From CAWIUB01 sp963839175 (lineage in GTDB: Bacteria > Actinomycetota > Actinomycetes > Mycobacteriales > Jatrophihabitantaceae): a stretch of 64,000 nt of DNA. Location: positions 1 through 64,000 of the forward strand of contig CAWIUB010000052.1 of the NCBI GenBank assembly GCA_963839175.1, in the 5' to 3' direction. Made by a program: the position numbers and the translations under genes. Shown here one piece after another: positions 43,377 through 52,416 of the stretch (position 1 is its first letter; every line of letters starts with the position of its first letter). Below the pieces are notes generated by a model that searched no databases, had not been told where the DNA came from, and worked only from the letters and a program-made list of their open reading frames with translations.

Positions 43377-44377
43377 CGAGCAACAACGGCGAGTGGGCGG
43401 GGCACACGGTCCTCGTCACTGGTGCCGAAGGCTTCATCGGCAGCACGCTGGTCGACACGCTCGTCGAGCGCGGGGCGCGAGTGCGGGCATTCGTGCACTA
43501 CAAGCCCTATGCCGAAAGGGGAAACCTCGCCCGGTACCTCGGTGACCCGAACTCTCTCGTCACGGTGAAGGCCGGTGATCTGCGCGACGCCGGGCAGCTC
43601 ATCGACGCCGTCGACGGGTGCGACACGGTCTTCCACCTGGGTGCCCTGATCGGCATCCCGTACAGCTACGAGGCCCCCGACTCCTACGTGCAGACGAACG
43701 TCGGCGGCACGTTGAACGTGGCCGACGCCTGCCGCCGGCACGGCGCCCGCCTGGTGCATACCTCGACCAGCGAGACGTACGGCACGGCGCTGACCGTCCC
43801 GATCACCGAGACCCATCCGCTGCAGCCGCAGTCGCCCTACTCGGCGTCCAAGATCGGCGCCGACATGATGGCGCTGTCCTTCTGGCACGCGTTCGAGCTG
43901 CCGGTGTCGGTGGTGCGGCCGTTCAACTGCTACGGGCCGCGGCAGTCAGCGCGGGCGGTGATCCCGACGATCCTGGGGCAGCTGCACGCCGGGGTCACCG
44001 AGCTCAAGCTCGGCGCTACGACGCCCACCCGCGACTTCACCTTCGTCGCCGACACCGCGGCAGGCTTCCTCGCCGTGGCGCAGGCGGAGAAGAGCCTCGG
44101 CGAGGTCATCAACATCGGCAGCGGCCAGGAGATCTCGGTCGGCGACCTGGCCCAGCTGCTGATCGAGGTGTCCGGGAAGGACGCCCGGGTCGTTACGGAC
44201 ACTGAGCGCATCCGTCCGAGCGGCAGCGAGGTCGAGCGACTGCTCGCCGACAACACCAAGGCGCGCGAGCTAACCGGCTGGACGCCGCAGGTGCCGCTGC
44301 GCGACGGCCTGCAACGCACCTCGGACTGGGTCCGCGACAACCTCAACGTCGCGAGCGCACTGCGTTACCAGGTCTGA
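43373..44377 (+). CDS. NAD-dependent 4,6-dehydratase (LegB-like SDR)
   Basis: 334 residues. N-terminal LVTGAEGFIGSTLVDTLVER; IGIPYSYEAPDSYVQTNVGG and YSASKIGADMMALSFWHAF with catalytic Tyr-Lys; TSTSETYG; RPFNCYGPRQSARAVIPTIL. The last is diagnostic for the LegB/UDP-GlcNAc 4,6-dehydratase branch used in legionaminic-acid and related amino-sugar pathways. No legC, legH or synthase gene is adjacent, so the end product is open. Coupled by GTGA to the MurG-like gene. Confidence 0.82.
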   Translation: MTSNNGEWAGHTVLVTGAEGFIGSTLVDTLVERGARVRAFVHYKPYAERGNLARYLGDPNSLVTVKAGDLRDAGQLIDAVDGCDTVFHLGALIGIPYSYEAPDSYVQTNVGGTLNVADACRRHGARLVHTSTSETYGTALTVPITETHPLQPQSPYSASKIGADMMALSFWHAFELPVSVVRPFNCYGPRQSARAVIPTILGQLHAGVTELKLGATTPTRDFTFVADTAAGFLAVAQAEKSLGEVINIGSGQEISVGDLAQLLIEVSGKDARVVTDTERIRPSGSEVERLLADNTKARELTGWTPQVPLRDGLQRTSDWVRDNLNVASALRYQV

Positions 44378-44475
44378 GTTACCAGGTCTACGGACAACTC
44401 TCCCTTCCCAGCCGCGCTGCGAAGGTCGACAATGACTCGCTGCCGGTGTTCGGACCGGGCGGAGGGGGTAACGCT

Positions 44476-45045
44476 GTGTCCACGGTCGGCGCACGTGCCT
44501 CCAGTCAGGCGAATCGCACGGCGCTGGCGGCCGTGCTGGCCCTCGGTGCCGGGGTAGCGGTCGCGCTGGGCGTGTACGCCAAGGTGCATACCCCGGCCGG
44601 TCGGCCACTGTTCACGCTCGGCTTCTCGGGCATGCTGCAGATGAAGGCGTGGCTGACCACCGTGGCAACCGCCCTGCTACTGGTGCAGCTCGGCACGGCG
44701 CTGTGGATGTGGGGCCGGCTGCCGGGTGCCGGCATCGCCCCCGGGTGGGCATCGATCGTCCACCGGTGGAGCGGCACCGTCGCATTCGTGGTCACCCTGC
44801 CGGTGGCGTTCCACTGCATCTGGGCCCTCGGCTTCGCCACAGGCAGCACCCGCGTCATCGTCCACGGCGTGGCGGGATGCGCGTTCTACGGGGCGTACGC
44901 GGCCAAGATGCTCGGCCTGCGGCTGCGGCGGTTACCGGGCTGGGCGCTGCCAATACTCGGCGGGAGCGTCCTCGGGTTGCTCGTGGTGATCTGGCTCACC
45001 GCCGCACTGTGGTTCTTCACCCGCTCCGGCCTACCCCTGAGCTGA
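44476..45045 (+). CDS. Membrane protein of DUF6529 type, Rieske-operon partner
   Basis: 189 residues, GTG 44476 after GGAGGGGG. About five helices; histidines lie at helix ends (VHRWSGTVAFVVTLPVAFH and VHGVAGCAFYGAYAAK), suggesting heme b ligands as in cytochrome b561-like proteins. It precedes the Rieske gene by 12 bases and is likely its membrane electron partner. The DUF number is from memory; the histidine-helix reading is mine. Confidence 0.7.
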   Translation: MSTVGARASSQANRTALAAVLALGAGVAVALGVYAKVHTPAGRPLFTLGFSGMLQMKAWLTTVATALLLVQLGTALWMWGRLPGAGIAPGWASIVHRWSGTVAFVVTLPVAFHCIWALGFATGSTRVIVHGVAGCAFYGAYAAKMLGLRLRRLPGWALPILGGSVLGLLVVIWLTAALWFFTRSGLPLS

Positions 45046-45057
45046 CCGGAGGCGACA

Positions 45058-45504
45058 ATGTCCGCGTTCACCATCTCCCGGCGCTCCATGATGAGCGGCC
45101 TCACCGCGACGCTTGTCGGCGCGGTGGCGGGCTTCGTCGTGGCGCGGCACAGTAGCGCGGCGCACGCGAAAGGCGTGACCACGGGCGCGAACGGGTACGG
45201 CGCCGCCCCCGCGACCGGGCGCCTGCTCGCTCCGGTGGACCAGGTTCCGGCTGGCGGCGGGCTGATCCTGTCCGGACAACGGATCGTCCTCACCCGTGAC
45301 GCCGGCGGAGCTGTGCACGCCTTCTCCGCCGTGTGCACCCATCAGGGCTGCACGGTCGGCTCGGTCGACAACGGCGCGATCATCTGCCCCTGCCACGGCA
45401 GCCAGTTCAACGCCGACACCGGCGCCGTGCTCGCCGGACCCGCCCCCAGCCCGCTGCCCGCGATCGGCGTCGTCGAACGCAGCGGCAACATCTACACCGG
45501 CTAG
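45058..45504 (+). CDS. Rieske [2Fe-2S] protein with Tat signal
   Basis: 148 residues. The N-terminus SRRSMMSGLTATLVGAVAG is a twin-arginine signal. The cluster-binding CTHQGCTVG and CPCHGSQFN motifs are intact. It is exported folded and probably accepts electrons at the outer face of the membrane from the preceding membrane protein. GGAGG at 45044..45048 precedes the ATG. Not part of a cytochrome bc1 operon. Confidence 0.92.
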   Translation: MSAFTISRRSMMSGLTATLVGAVAGFVVARHSSAAHAKGVTTGANGYGAAPATGRLLAPVDQVPAGGGLILSGQRIVLTRDAGGAVHAFSAVCTHQGCTVGSVDNGAIICPCHGSQFNADTGAVLAGPAPSPLPAIGVVERSGNIYTG

Positions 45505-46883
45505 GAGGCTGCGATGCGATGGTGGCGAGCACTGCCGACGCTGCTCTGGCTGGCGGCGGTCGGGTTCGCGATCGGCGCCTTGATCGCGCTGTCTTGAGAC
45601 CACCTGATTCGGGCAGCGTGCCCGGCCAGCACGAGGACGAGCGCCGCACCGTAGAGCAGCTGGCCGAGCGCCCGTGATATGCCGAAGTCGCCCTGGACGA
45701 GATAGAACAGCGACGGAGCGAGGACGACGGGCAACCATTCGATCGCACCCGTCACGGCGACGAGGGCGAGCAGCAGCAGCGCGTACCAGCCGTACTCCGG
45801 GGTAGCAACGAGCAGCGCTACCCCGCCGACCACCACGGCCGTCCGCTCGGGCGCATCTGGATCGCTACTCCGTGCCGCCCAGAACGCCGCTGCGCCGAGC
45901 ACTAGAACCGCTGCGACGGTTGCCGCCGCACCGGGCAGTACGAGGCGGAGCAGCAGATTGCGTGAGCTACTCTCCTCGTCCAGGTAGCCAGGCAGGAACC
46001 CAATCACGTCGCCACCCACAGCAGCGACATGCGGCAGGTACGCCAGCACGATCACAGTGACGGCGGCGCCGACCACCAGCACCGGGCGGCGTCGGAGCAA
46101 CGAGGGCAGGATCAGCGCCGGGTACAGCTTGACCGCGACCGCCGCACCTGCCAGCGCGCCAGCCAGGCCAGGCCGCCGGATCGATCGCAGGGCAAGGACC
46201 GCAAGCAGCACGGCCAGCCAGTCGATGTGTGCGTTGTTGCCGAGCTCGACCACGGTCACCGGGCACCATGCCCACAACGCGACCGTCCAGACCGGCCGGC
46301 CGAGCGCGAGCACACGGCGCGCCAGCAGCCAGGCCACCAGGACCGCGCCCAGCCCTGCCGCCAGCTGCAGCGGCAGCAGGCCACCATGGCCGAACGAGAC
46401 GAGCCGGATCAGCGCGAACCCGGCCTGCGCGACCGGCGGATACACAGTGTGCACGTCCGGGCGGTTGATCGCGCTACACGTGCCGTCGGCCAGCGGCCAG
46501 GGGCAGTGGAGGCGGTCCGGGAAGAAGAATGAGTCCCGAAGCCCCGCCAGCTGCGGCGCCGACGGCACGTATCGATACGGATCGATGCCGGCGAGTTGCA
46601 CCTTGGCGTCCCACGCGTAGCGGTAGGCATCGTCGGACGACGCCGGACGGATCGTCATCGCGGCAATCTGCAGGGCGACGCCCATACCAAGGACGAGGAC
46701 CACGGCCTGGCGCGGTGCGAGAGCGGCCCGGGAGAGCAGCAGCACGGCCAGCAGGAACAACGGGATCGTCACGCACTCCACCTCGAGAGTGCGCAGCGGA
46801 AGCACTGGACGCAACACGAACGCCAGCAGTTCGGCCGCCAGAACGCCGGCCAGCGCCCAGCGCACCCGGTCTGGTCTCCGCAC
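45501..46883 (-). CDS. Polyprenol-phosphate mannosyltransferase-like (GT87/GT-C) membrane protein
   Basis: 460 residues from GTG 46883 with about ten helices. Extracytoplasmic GT-C features: the DDAYRYAWDAKVQLAGIDPY loop after the first helices carries the catalytic acidic pair, followed by YPPVAQAGFALIRLVS and AAVAVKLYPALILPSLLRRR. Such enzymes use decaprenyl-phosphomannose or similar donors. It reads to a stop at 45501; the last ~30 residues lie opposite the small peptide gene and may be weakly constrained. Confidence 0.78.
   Translation of the reverse strand: MRRPDRVRWALAGVLAAELLAFVLRPVLPLRTLEVECVTIPLFLLAVLLLSRAALAPRQAVVLVLGMGVALQIAAMTIRPASSDDAYRYAWDAKVQLAGIDPYRYVPSAPQLAGLRDSFFFPDRLHCPWPLADGTCSAINRPDVHTVYPPVAQAGFALIRLVSFGHGGLLPLQLAAGLGAVLVAWLLARRVLALGRPVWTVALWAWCPVTVVELGNNAHIDWLAVLLAVLALRSIRRPGLAGALAGAAVAVKLYPALILPSLLRRRPVLVVGAAVTVIVLAYLPHVAAVGGDVIGFLPGYLDEESSSRNLLLRLVLPGAAATVAAVLVLGAAAFWAARSSDPDAPERTAVVVGGVALLVATPEYGWYALLLLALVAVTGAIEWLPVVLAPSLFYLVQGDFGISRALGQLLYGAALVLVLAGHAARIRWSQDSAIKAPIANPTAASQSSVGSARHHRIAAS
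45514..45597 (+). CDS. 27-residue membrane peptide in the Rieske operon
   Basis: Starts ATG 45514 with GGAGG at 45504..45508, overlapping the Rieske stop (TAGGAGG), so it is translationally placed in the operon. The peptide is MRWWRALP followed by one hydrophobic helix (TLLWLAAVGFAIGALIALS). It overlaps the 3' end of the mannosyltransferase-like gene antisense. It could be a small subunit of the Rieske/membrane complex. Too short for routine gene calling. Confidence 0.6.
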   Translation: MRWWRALPTLLWLAAVGFAIGALIALS

Positions 46884-46985
46884 TGGTCGAGCCTCGCAGC
46901 GGACGCCAGCCTGGTGAAGACAACCCGCGTGGAGTTCCCTGCTCCGTAAGGGTCGACAGCCCGGACGCGCGACAGACTCGACGGC

Positions 46986-48123
46986 ATGGAAGTCATCCGG
47001 CCTCCTGCGCTGTGGCCGACCTTCCCTGGCCACGTCCGCTCGGTTGGCCTGACGGCCCGGCTTGGACGTGCCCTGGGGATCGCCTTCGGAATCTGCTTCG
47101 TCACCGGGCTGATCAGTCGCTATCACTACACGCCGTGGAGCTGGGTGGCGATTCCCGCTGTGCCGGTGTGGGGTTATCGGCTGACCCAGGGCGTACACGT
47201 CATCACCGGCATCGCGTCGATCCCGCTGCTGCTCGTGAAGCTCTGGTCGGTAGCACCGAAGCTGTTCCAGTGGCCGCCCGTCCGCTCGGTCGCGCACGGT
47301 CTGGAGCGGCTGAGCATCGCGGTGCTCGTCAGCTCATCGCTGCTCGAGGTGGTCAGCGGCCTGCTCAACATCCTGAACTGGTACCCCTGGCCGTGGTCGT
47401 TCATCGACGTGCACCACTGGCTGGCCTGGGTCATCGTCGGGTCGGTGCTCCTGCATGTGGCAGTCAAGTTGCCGCTAATCCGCCAGGGCCTCGGCGAGCC
47501 ACTCGCGGCGCCCGTCCCCGCCGCGCCGGTCGGATGGCATCAGCCGCCGCGGGGTCATGGTCGCGACCGGCGCTGGGCTGGGCGTCGTCGCGTTGACAAC
47601 GGTCGGGCAGACGCTCGCGCCGTTGGAGCCGATCGCCCTGCTCGCGCCGCGCCGGCCCAGTCGCGGCCCGCAGCACGTCCCGATCAACCGGACCGCGGAC
47701 CAGGCGGGCGTGCGTACGGTCGCGCTGTCACCGGATTATCGGCTGACCGTGCTCGGGCCGAACCCGTTCGACCTCGACCTGGCCGCCCTGGAGGCGCTGC
47801 CTACCGTCGAGCGGGACCTGCCGATAGCCTGCGTCGAGGGCTGGAGCATTGGCGCGCGGTGGGCCGGGCCGCGCTTGCTCGACCTGGTCCGGCGGGCCGG
47901 GGGGAGTGCAGCGGGCAAGATCGTCGTGGTGTCGCTGGAGCCCGCGGGCGCGTATCGCGCGTCGACGATCAGCGGACCGCAGTTGCGGGCGGCGCTGCTC
48001 GCCACGCATCTCAACGGCGAACGACTCAGCATCGACCATGGCTATCCAGTACGGCTGATCGCACCGGACCGGGCCGGCGTGTTCAACACCAAGTGGGTCA
48101 GCCGCATCGAGGTTCGGCCGTGA
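46986..48123 (+). CDS. Membrane-anchored molybdopterin oxidoreductase, one apparent +1 frameshift
   Basis: The first ~180 residues form a four-helix module (LGIAFGICFVTGLISRYHY, WGYRLTQGVHVITGIASIPL, ending FIDVHHWLAWVIVGSVLLH), cytochrome b561-like. Shifting one base at about 47532 joins APVG to DGISRRGVMVATGAGLG and a sulfite-oxidase-fold domain with the putative Mo-ligand cysteine in PIACVEGWSIGARW. The corrected protein has 378 residues, normal for this actinobacterial type. The SRRG segment is the usual linker, so the shift is probably an indel error. Faces the periplasm; substrate unknown. Confidence 0.8.
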
Positions 48124-48213
48124 GCGAACGACCAGTGAGCGAACGATGGGCATCGTGCGTCCGTGGCGGAGCCGCGGACGTGAGTCCCGTAGCGCCGAGC
48201 GGAGGGACTCGGT
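48120..48213 (+). repeat. Dispersed ~94-bp repeat, copy 1
   Basis: Begins GTGAGCGAACG twice and ends with GTGAGTCCCGTAGCG followed by CGAGCGGAGGG. A closely related inverted copy is at 56751..56843. The element spans the oxidoreductase stop and supplies GGAGGG (48201..48206) plus the GTG start of the next gene. Confidence 0.75.
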
Positions 48214-48670
48214 GAAACGCGTCCTGCTCGGCGTGGTCGGCGTCGCGATGATGGCCTACGGCATCTGGCGAATCTTCGACAACACCGGCGCGACACAGCC
48301 GCTGCACCTGGGCGAGTGGCTGGTGGGCGCGCTGATCCTGCACGACGGTGTGCTGTCGCTCGCCGTCGTCGCGGTTGGCTGGCTGCTGGCGCGGGCCATC
48401 CCCGGACGGGCGCGCGCCTACGTCCAGGGCGGCCTGATCACGGCAGGCCTGGTCACAACGGTTGCGGCAGTCGAGATCTACCGCCGTGGAAGGTCGGCAC
48501 CCGGGCAGTCGCTCCTGGAACAGAACTACCCGGCGCACCTGGCCTTGCTCCTGTTGTTGATCGCTATCGGGACGGCTGCCTGCTACGCGATGCGGGCCGT
48601 CCGGGATGCCCGATCGACAAGCAGGCACGCGAACGAGCGGCCAGACTCCGACCAGACCTCGTCCACGTAA
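48212..48670 (+). CDS. Hypothetical membrane protein
   Basis: 152 residues from GTG 48212, with GGAGGG upstream inside the dispersed repeat. Four helices (VLLGVVGVAMMAYGIWRIF, VLSLAVVAVGWLLARAIPG, ITAGLVTTVAAVEIY, LALLLLLIAIGTAACYAMR). Follows the oxidoreductase gene and may be cotranscribed. Its C-terminal codons overlap the methyltransferase gene on the other strand by 88 bases. Not recognised. Confidence 0.65.
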   Translation: MKRVLLGVVGVAMMAYGIWRIFDNTGATQPLHLGEWLVGALILHDGVLSLAVVAVGWLLARAIPGRARAYVQGGLITAGLVTTVAAVEIYRRGRSAPGQSLLEQNYPAHLALLLLLIAIGTAACYAMRAVRDARSTSRHANERPDSDQTSST

Positions 48671-49245
48671 CAACCGGCCGCCGTCGCGTGCTCGGCCAGT
48701 GCGGTGACACCCACCTGCGCCCAGCGGAACACCGGCCCGAGGGCCGTGCCGTCGTGCGTGAAGCGCACGGTCAACACCTCGTCGAGGCCCGCCTCAGGAT
48801 GCGCCTCGACGAGCACCCGGCCGCCGGCCGCGAGCAGCCGACGGGACCTGTCGAGCAGCCGACGCGGGTTGGCGCCGATGCCGATGTTGCCGTCCATGAC
48901 GAGGATCGTCGGCCATCGCCCCTCTCCCGGGATCTGATCGAAGACGCTGCGCAGCAGGGCCGGCACGCCGAGAGCGCGGGTCAACGTCACGGCCGTGTCG
49001 GCGATATCCACGCCTAGGGCGGCGATTCCTCGCTCGGCCAGTGCCCGCACGAATCGCCCGGGTCCGCAGCCCACGTCCAAAACGGGGCCCGCACATCGCG
49101 AGACCACGCTCTGGTCCGCGCTGTCCGCGGGGGCCAGCCACCGAGTCACCTCCAGGGGCAACGCGCGTCCGTCGTCCGCCAGCAGCGCCAACGGCGACGA
49201 CGCGTGCAGCGACAGCTCGTACGGCGCCAGCGCACCGTCACGCAT
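48583..49245 (-). CDS. Class I SAM-dependent methyltransferase
   Basis: 220 residues; SAM motif VLDVGCGPGRFVRALAERG, motif II acidic ALGVDIADTAV, then RLLAAGGRVLVEAHPE. Third gene of a coupled GT2-DUF2064-methyltransferase set (overlap with DUF2064 is 8 bases). This trio next to a membrane molybdopterin oxidoreductase recurs in actinobacteria, with no established role. Confidence 0.82.
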   Translation of the reverse strand: MRDGALAPYELSLHASSPLALLADDGRALPLEVTRWLAPADSADQSVVSRCAGPVLDVGCGPGRFVRALAERGIAALGVDIADTAVTLTRALGVPALLRSVFDQIPGEGRWPTILVMDGNIGIGANPRRLLDRSRRLLAAGGRVLVEAHPEAGLDEVLTVRFTHDGTALGPVFRWAQVGVTALAEHATAAGCYVDEVWSESGRSFACLLVDRASRTARIA

Positions 49246-49870
49246 ATGCCGGCACCAGCCGACGCATCAGCGCCGCGAATTCGCCGTGCGGCGCCCGTCG
49301 CGCCACCCGGCGGGCGACCGCGAACGTGTCGACGTCGGCCAGCTCGGTCAGCAGCTGGGTACGCATCCCCGCCGCACGCAGCCGGCGCAACTGCTCGGTG
49401 CCGGTGTGCGCGGTCGACATCGGCACACCCGCGATGATGCTCCTGGCCCGGCGGGGCGACCGTAGCCCGATCGCCCAGTAACCGCCGTCCTCGGCCAGCC
49501 CGAGGCACGCGTCGTAGCGGTCCGGCTGGAAGGCGAGGACCTGCTCCGGTCGCAGCTGCGGCGTGTCCATGCCGACGAGAACGGCGGGGTGCCGATGATC
49601 AGCGTGCCCGAACGCACCGATCAGGCGCGCATCGAGTCCGCCAACCGCCTGCCCCACGGCGTCCCATCCGCGCGGCAGCCAGCTGCCGGCCCGGCCGTCC
49701 AGCGCCAGCAGATGCCGCCGCGCCGGAACGCAACTCATCGATCGCAACGTGTCGACGATCGCCGCCAATGCCACCTCGGCGGCCTGTTCGTGCGTCAGCG
49801 GAGGCACCAGGCGTGTCTTGACCCGGCCGGGCACCGGCTCCTTGGCGACGACGATCAACGTCCCGATCAT
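49238..49870 (-). CDS. DUF2064 (TIGR04282) glycosyltransferase-like protein
   Basis: 210 residues. N-terminal VVAKEPVPGRVKTRLVPPLT is the GT-A-like nucleotide-binding signature; PAVLVGMDTPQLRPEQVLAF and GLAEDGGYWAIGL carry the DxD-like and catalytic region. The family is related to MobA/glycosyltransferases without a known reaction. ATG overlaps the GT2 stop as ATGA. Confidence 0.85.
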   Translation of the reverse strand: MIGTLIVVAKEPVPGRVKTRLVPPLTHEQAAEVALAAIVDTLRSMSCVPARRHLLALDGRAGSWLPRGWDAVGQAVGGLDARLIGAFGHADHRHPAVLVGMDTPQLRPEQVLAFQPDRYDACLGLAEDGGYWAIGLRSPRRARSIIAGVPMSTAHTGTEQLRRLRAAGMRTQLLTELADVDTFAVARRVARRAPHGEFAALMRRLVPAYA

Positions 49871-50514
49871 CGCATCAGCACCGCGGTGATGTCGCGGACT
49901 GCGTGCAGGCTCCCGGCTAGCGTCCCGGTGACCTTCGACGCGCCGATCCGCCGCCGGTACGGGACGTCGATCGACGTGATGACCCATCCGGCATCAGCCG
50001 CCCGGACGACCGTCTCCACCGGATAGCCGCAGCCCCGATCCGCGACGCCCAGCGCGAGCAGCTCGCGCCGCCGCGCCACCCGCAGTGGTCCGATGTCCCG
50101 CAGTCGCGTGCCCGTGCGGCGGCGCACCCGCCGGGCGAGCTCACGGTTGGCCAGCCGGGCATGCAGCGGCCACGACCGCCGGTCCACCGCACGACGGCGC
50201 CCCACGACCAGATCTGCGGCTCCGCCGCCGACGAGCGAGGCGGCCGCTGCGACGTGTGCCGGGTCGACCGTCGCATCGCAGTCACACACCGCGACGAGCT
50301 CGGCGCTCGCCGCTTCGAGCCCAGCGTGCACGGCGGCGCCGTAACCTCGCTGCGGGCAATGCACGACAGCCGCACCGAGAGATGCTGCCAGCTGCGCCGA
50401 CCCGTCGCGTGAACCGTTGTCGACGACAATTGCCTGGTCGCCGGGAGGGATTCGGGCGAGCACCCAGGGCAGCGCCGCCGCCTCGTCGAGGCACGGCAGC
50501 ACGATGTCGGTCAC
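49867..50514 (-). CDS. Family 2 glycosyltransferase
   Basis: 215 residues from GTG 50514. GT-A fold: DIVLPCLDEAAALPWVLARI, then VVDNGSRDGS, and the DxD element CDCDATVDPAH. First gene of the three-gene set. The upstream part of the open frame (to 50619) has no homology and overlaps the response-regulator promoter region. Confidence 0.85.
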   Translation of the reverse strand: MTDIVLPCLDEAAALPWVLARIPPGDQAIVVDNGSRDGSAQLAASLGAAVVHCPQRGYGAAVHAGLEAASAELVAVCDCDATVDPAHVAAAASLVGGGAADLVVGRRRAVDRRSWPLHARLANRELARRVRRRTGTRLRDIGPLRVARRRELLALGVADRGCGYPVETVVRAADAGWVITSIDVPYRRRIGASKVTGTLAGSLHAVRDITAVLMR

Positions 50515-50617
50515 CCGCCCGACGTTAGGTGTGGGCCGGTACAAATGACCCTTACAGATCGCGTAATTCGTCGCGTACGCTCCGCCTCTACCGGGGCGCG
50601 AACCTAGACTCCCTTCC

Positions 50618-51301
50618 ATGTCGCACGTCCTGGTCGTCGACGACGACGAGACGCTCAGCGACGTGCTCGTGGGCTATCTCGAGCGCGCTGGACACCAGAC
50701 CCGCGTCGCACCCGACGGCGACACCGCGCTCGCGTCGGTCGCCAGCGTGCCGCCGGAGCTGATCGTGCTGGACCTGATGCTGCCCGGCCTGGACGGCTTG
50801 GAGGTGTGCCGCCGGGTGCGGGCCGACCATCCGCAGCTGCCGGTCATCATGCTGACCGCGCTTGGCGAGGCCGAGGATCGCATCGCCGGCCTCGAGGTCG
50901 GCGCCGACGACTACGTCACCAAGCCGTTCTCGCCGCGGGAGCTCGTGCTGCGCATCGAATCGGTGCTTCGCCGCACCCGATCTCCCGCCGCCCATCCGGC
51001 CGTGCTCACCGCCGGGCCGATCCGGGTCGACGTGGCCGCCCGGCGGGCAACCAGGAATGGTGCCGAACTGGCGCTCACGGTGCGCGAACTGGACCTGCTG
51101 ATCTTCCTGATGTCCCATCCTGGCCAGGCTTTTCGCCGCGCCGAGCTCATGCAGGAGGTCTGGGGCTGGACGTTCGGCGACCACTCGACGGTCACCGTGC
51201 ACGTACGGCGGCTGCGCGAGAAGATCGAAGACAATCCCGCCGACCCGGTGCTGATCCAGACCGTGTGGGGCATCGGCTATCGGCTTGAGCAGCAGCCGTG
51301 A
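50618..51301 (+). CDS. OmpR-family response regulator
   Basis: 227 residues: receiver domain with DDDE near the N-terminus and the phospho-acceptor aspartate in ELIVLDLMLPGLDGLEV, VTKPFSPRELVLRIE, then a winged-helix domain (GWTFGDHSTVTVHVRRLREK). GTGA overlap with the kinase gene. The signal and targets are unknown. Confidence 0.92.
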   Translation: MSHVLVVDDDETLSDVLVGYLERAGHQTRVAPDGDTALASVASVPPELIVLDLMLPGLDGLEVCRRVRADHPQLPVIMLTALGEAEDRIAGLEVGADDYVTKPFSPRELVLRIESVLRRTRSPAAHPAVLTAGPIRVDVAARRATRNGAELALTVRELDLLIFLMSHPGQAFRRAELMQEVWGWTFGDHSTVTVHVRRLREKIEDNPADPVLIQTVWGIGYRLEQQP

Positions 51302-52416
51302 ACCCGACGCTGTCGAGTGTGTTCACGGCCCTGCTGTGGGCCGCCGGGGCGGGCGCCGTGACCTGGCTGGTGACCCTGCCGCTGCACCGCCGCTCGCTCG
51401 GCTGGCTGCTCGCCTCCGTCGTGCTGACAGGAACGCTCGCCTCGGTCGCGGCGATCTTCGGCAGCGTCCGATCGATGTTCATCTCGGCGAGCGAAGAGGC
51501 CACGATCGTTTCGGTGGCGATCGTCGCCGGCCTGGTCGCCGCCGTCACCGCGGGCGCGGCGGCGCGCCGGCTGACCCGCGACAATCGCGCGCTGCGCGAG
51601 GCGGTGTCCGACCTTGGCTCCGGCCGGATGCCCGCGACGGACGGACGGCCGCTCACCGCAGAGCTCGAACAGGTGCGCCGCCAGCTGACCGAGACGGCGA
51701 AGCGGCTGGCCGATTCGCGTGACCGCGAGCGGGCCTTGGAGTCCGCACGTCGCGAGCTCGTCGCCTGGGTGAGCCACGACTTGCGCGCGCCGCTGGCCGG
51801 ACTGCGGGCCATGTCCGAGGCGCTCGAGGACGGCGTCGGCCCACCTGCGGTGTACCTCAAGCAGATTCGCACTGAGGTCGACCGCCTCTCGTCGATGGTC
51901 GACGACCTGTTCGAACTGTCCCGGATCCAGGCCGGGGTGCTCACGCCTGCGACAGGAGCCGTGTCGCTGGGCGACCTGGTGTCCGACTGCATTGCATCGC
52001 TCGAACCGCTCGCGAGCATGCACGGGGTTCGGCTGACCGGTTCCGGCGATCATGGAGTCACCGTCCTGGGCAGCAGCCACGAGCTCAACCGCGCGCTCAC
52101 CAACCTGGTCGCCAACGCCATTCGGCATACCCCCATCGACGGCAGCGTTCTGGTGACCGTTTCCGCAGACCGCGACGGCGCCGAGGTCGCCGTGCGCGAC
52201 GAGTGCGGCGGGATCGCGCCTGAGGACCTGGGCCGGGTCTTCGACGTCGGCTTCCGGGGCGAGTTGGCGCGCACCCCGCGTGCCGCGGAAGGCACCGGGG
52301 CAGGTCTCGGGCTTGCGATCGCGCGCGGGATCGTGGAAGCCCATGACGGCACCGTCGACGTGCAGAACGTTCCGGGTGGGTGCGCCTTCACGGTTCGCCT
52401 GCCGGTAGCGGCCTAA
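51298..52416 (+). CDS. Sensor histidine kinase
   Basis: 372 residues. Three N-terminal helices without a large sensor loop, a coiled-coil linker, the H-box VSHDLRAPLAGLRAM, N-box LTNLVANAIRHTP, and G2-box GTGAGLGLAIARGIVEAHDG. Partner of the response regulator; likely senses membrane or intramembrane cues. Its stop abuts that of the convergent reductase-like gene. Confidence 0.92.
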   Translation: MNPTLSSVFTALLWAAGAGAVTWLVTLPLHRRSLGWLLASVVLTGTLASVAAIFGSVRSMFISASEEATIVSVAIVAGLVAAVTAGAAARRLTRDNRALREAVSDLGSGRMPATDGRPLTAELEQVRRQLTETAKRLADSRDRERALESARRELVAWVSHDLRAPLAGLRAMSEALEDGVGPPAVYLKQIRTEVDRLSSMVDDLFELSRIQAGVLTPATGAVSLGDLVSDCIASLEPLASMHGVRLTGSGDHGVTVLGSSHELNRALTNLVANAIRHTPIDGSVLVTVSADRDGAEVAVRDECGGIAPEDLGRVFDVGFRGELARTPRAAEGTGAGLGLAIARGIVEAHDGTVDVQNVPGGCAFTVRLPVAA

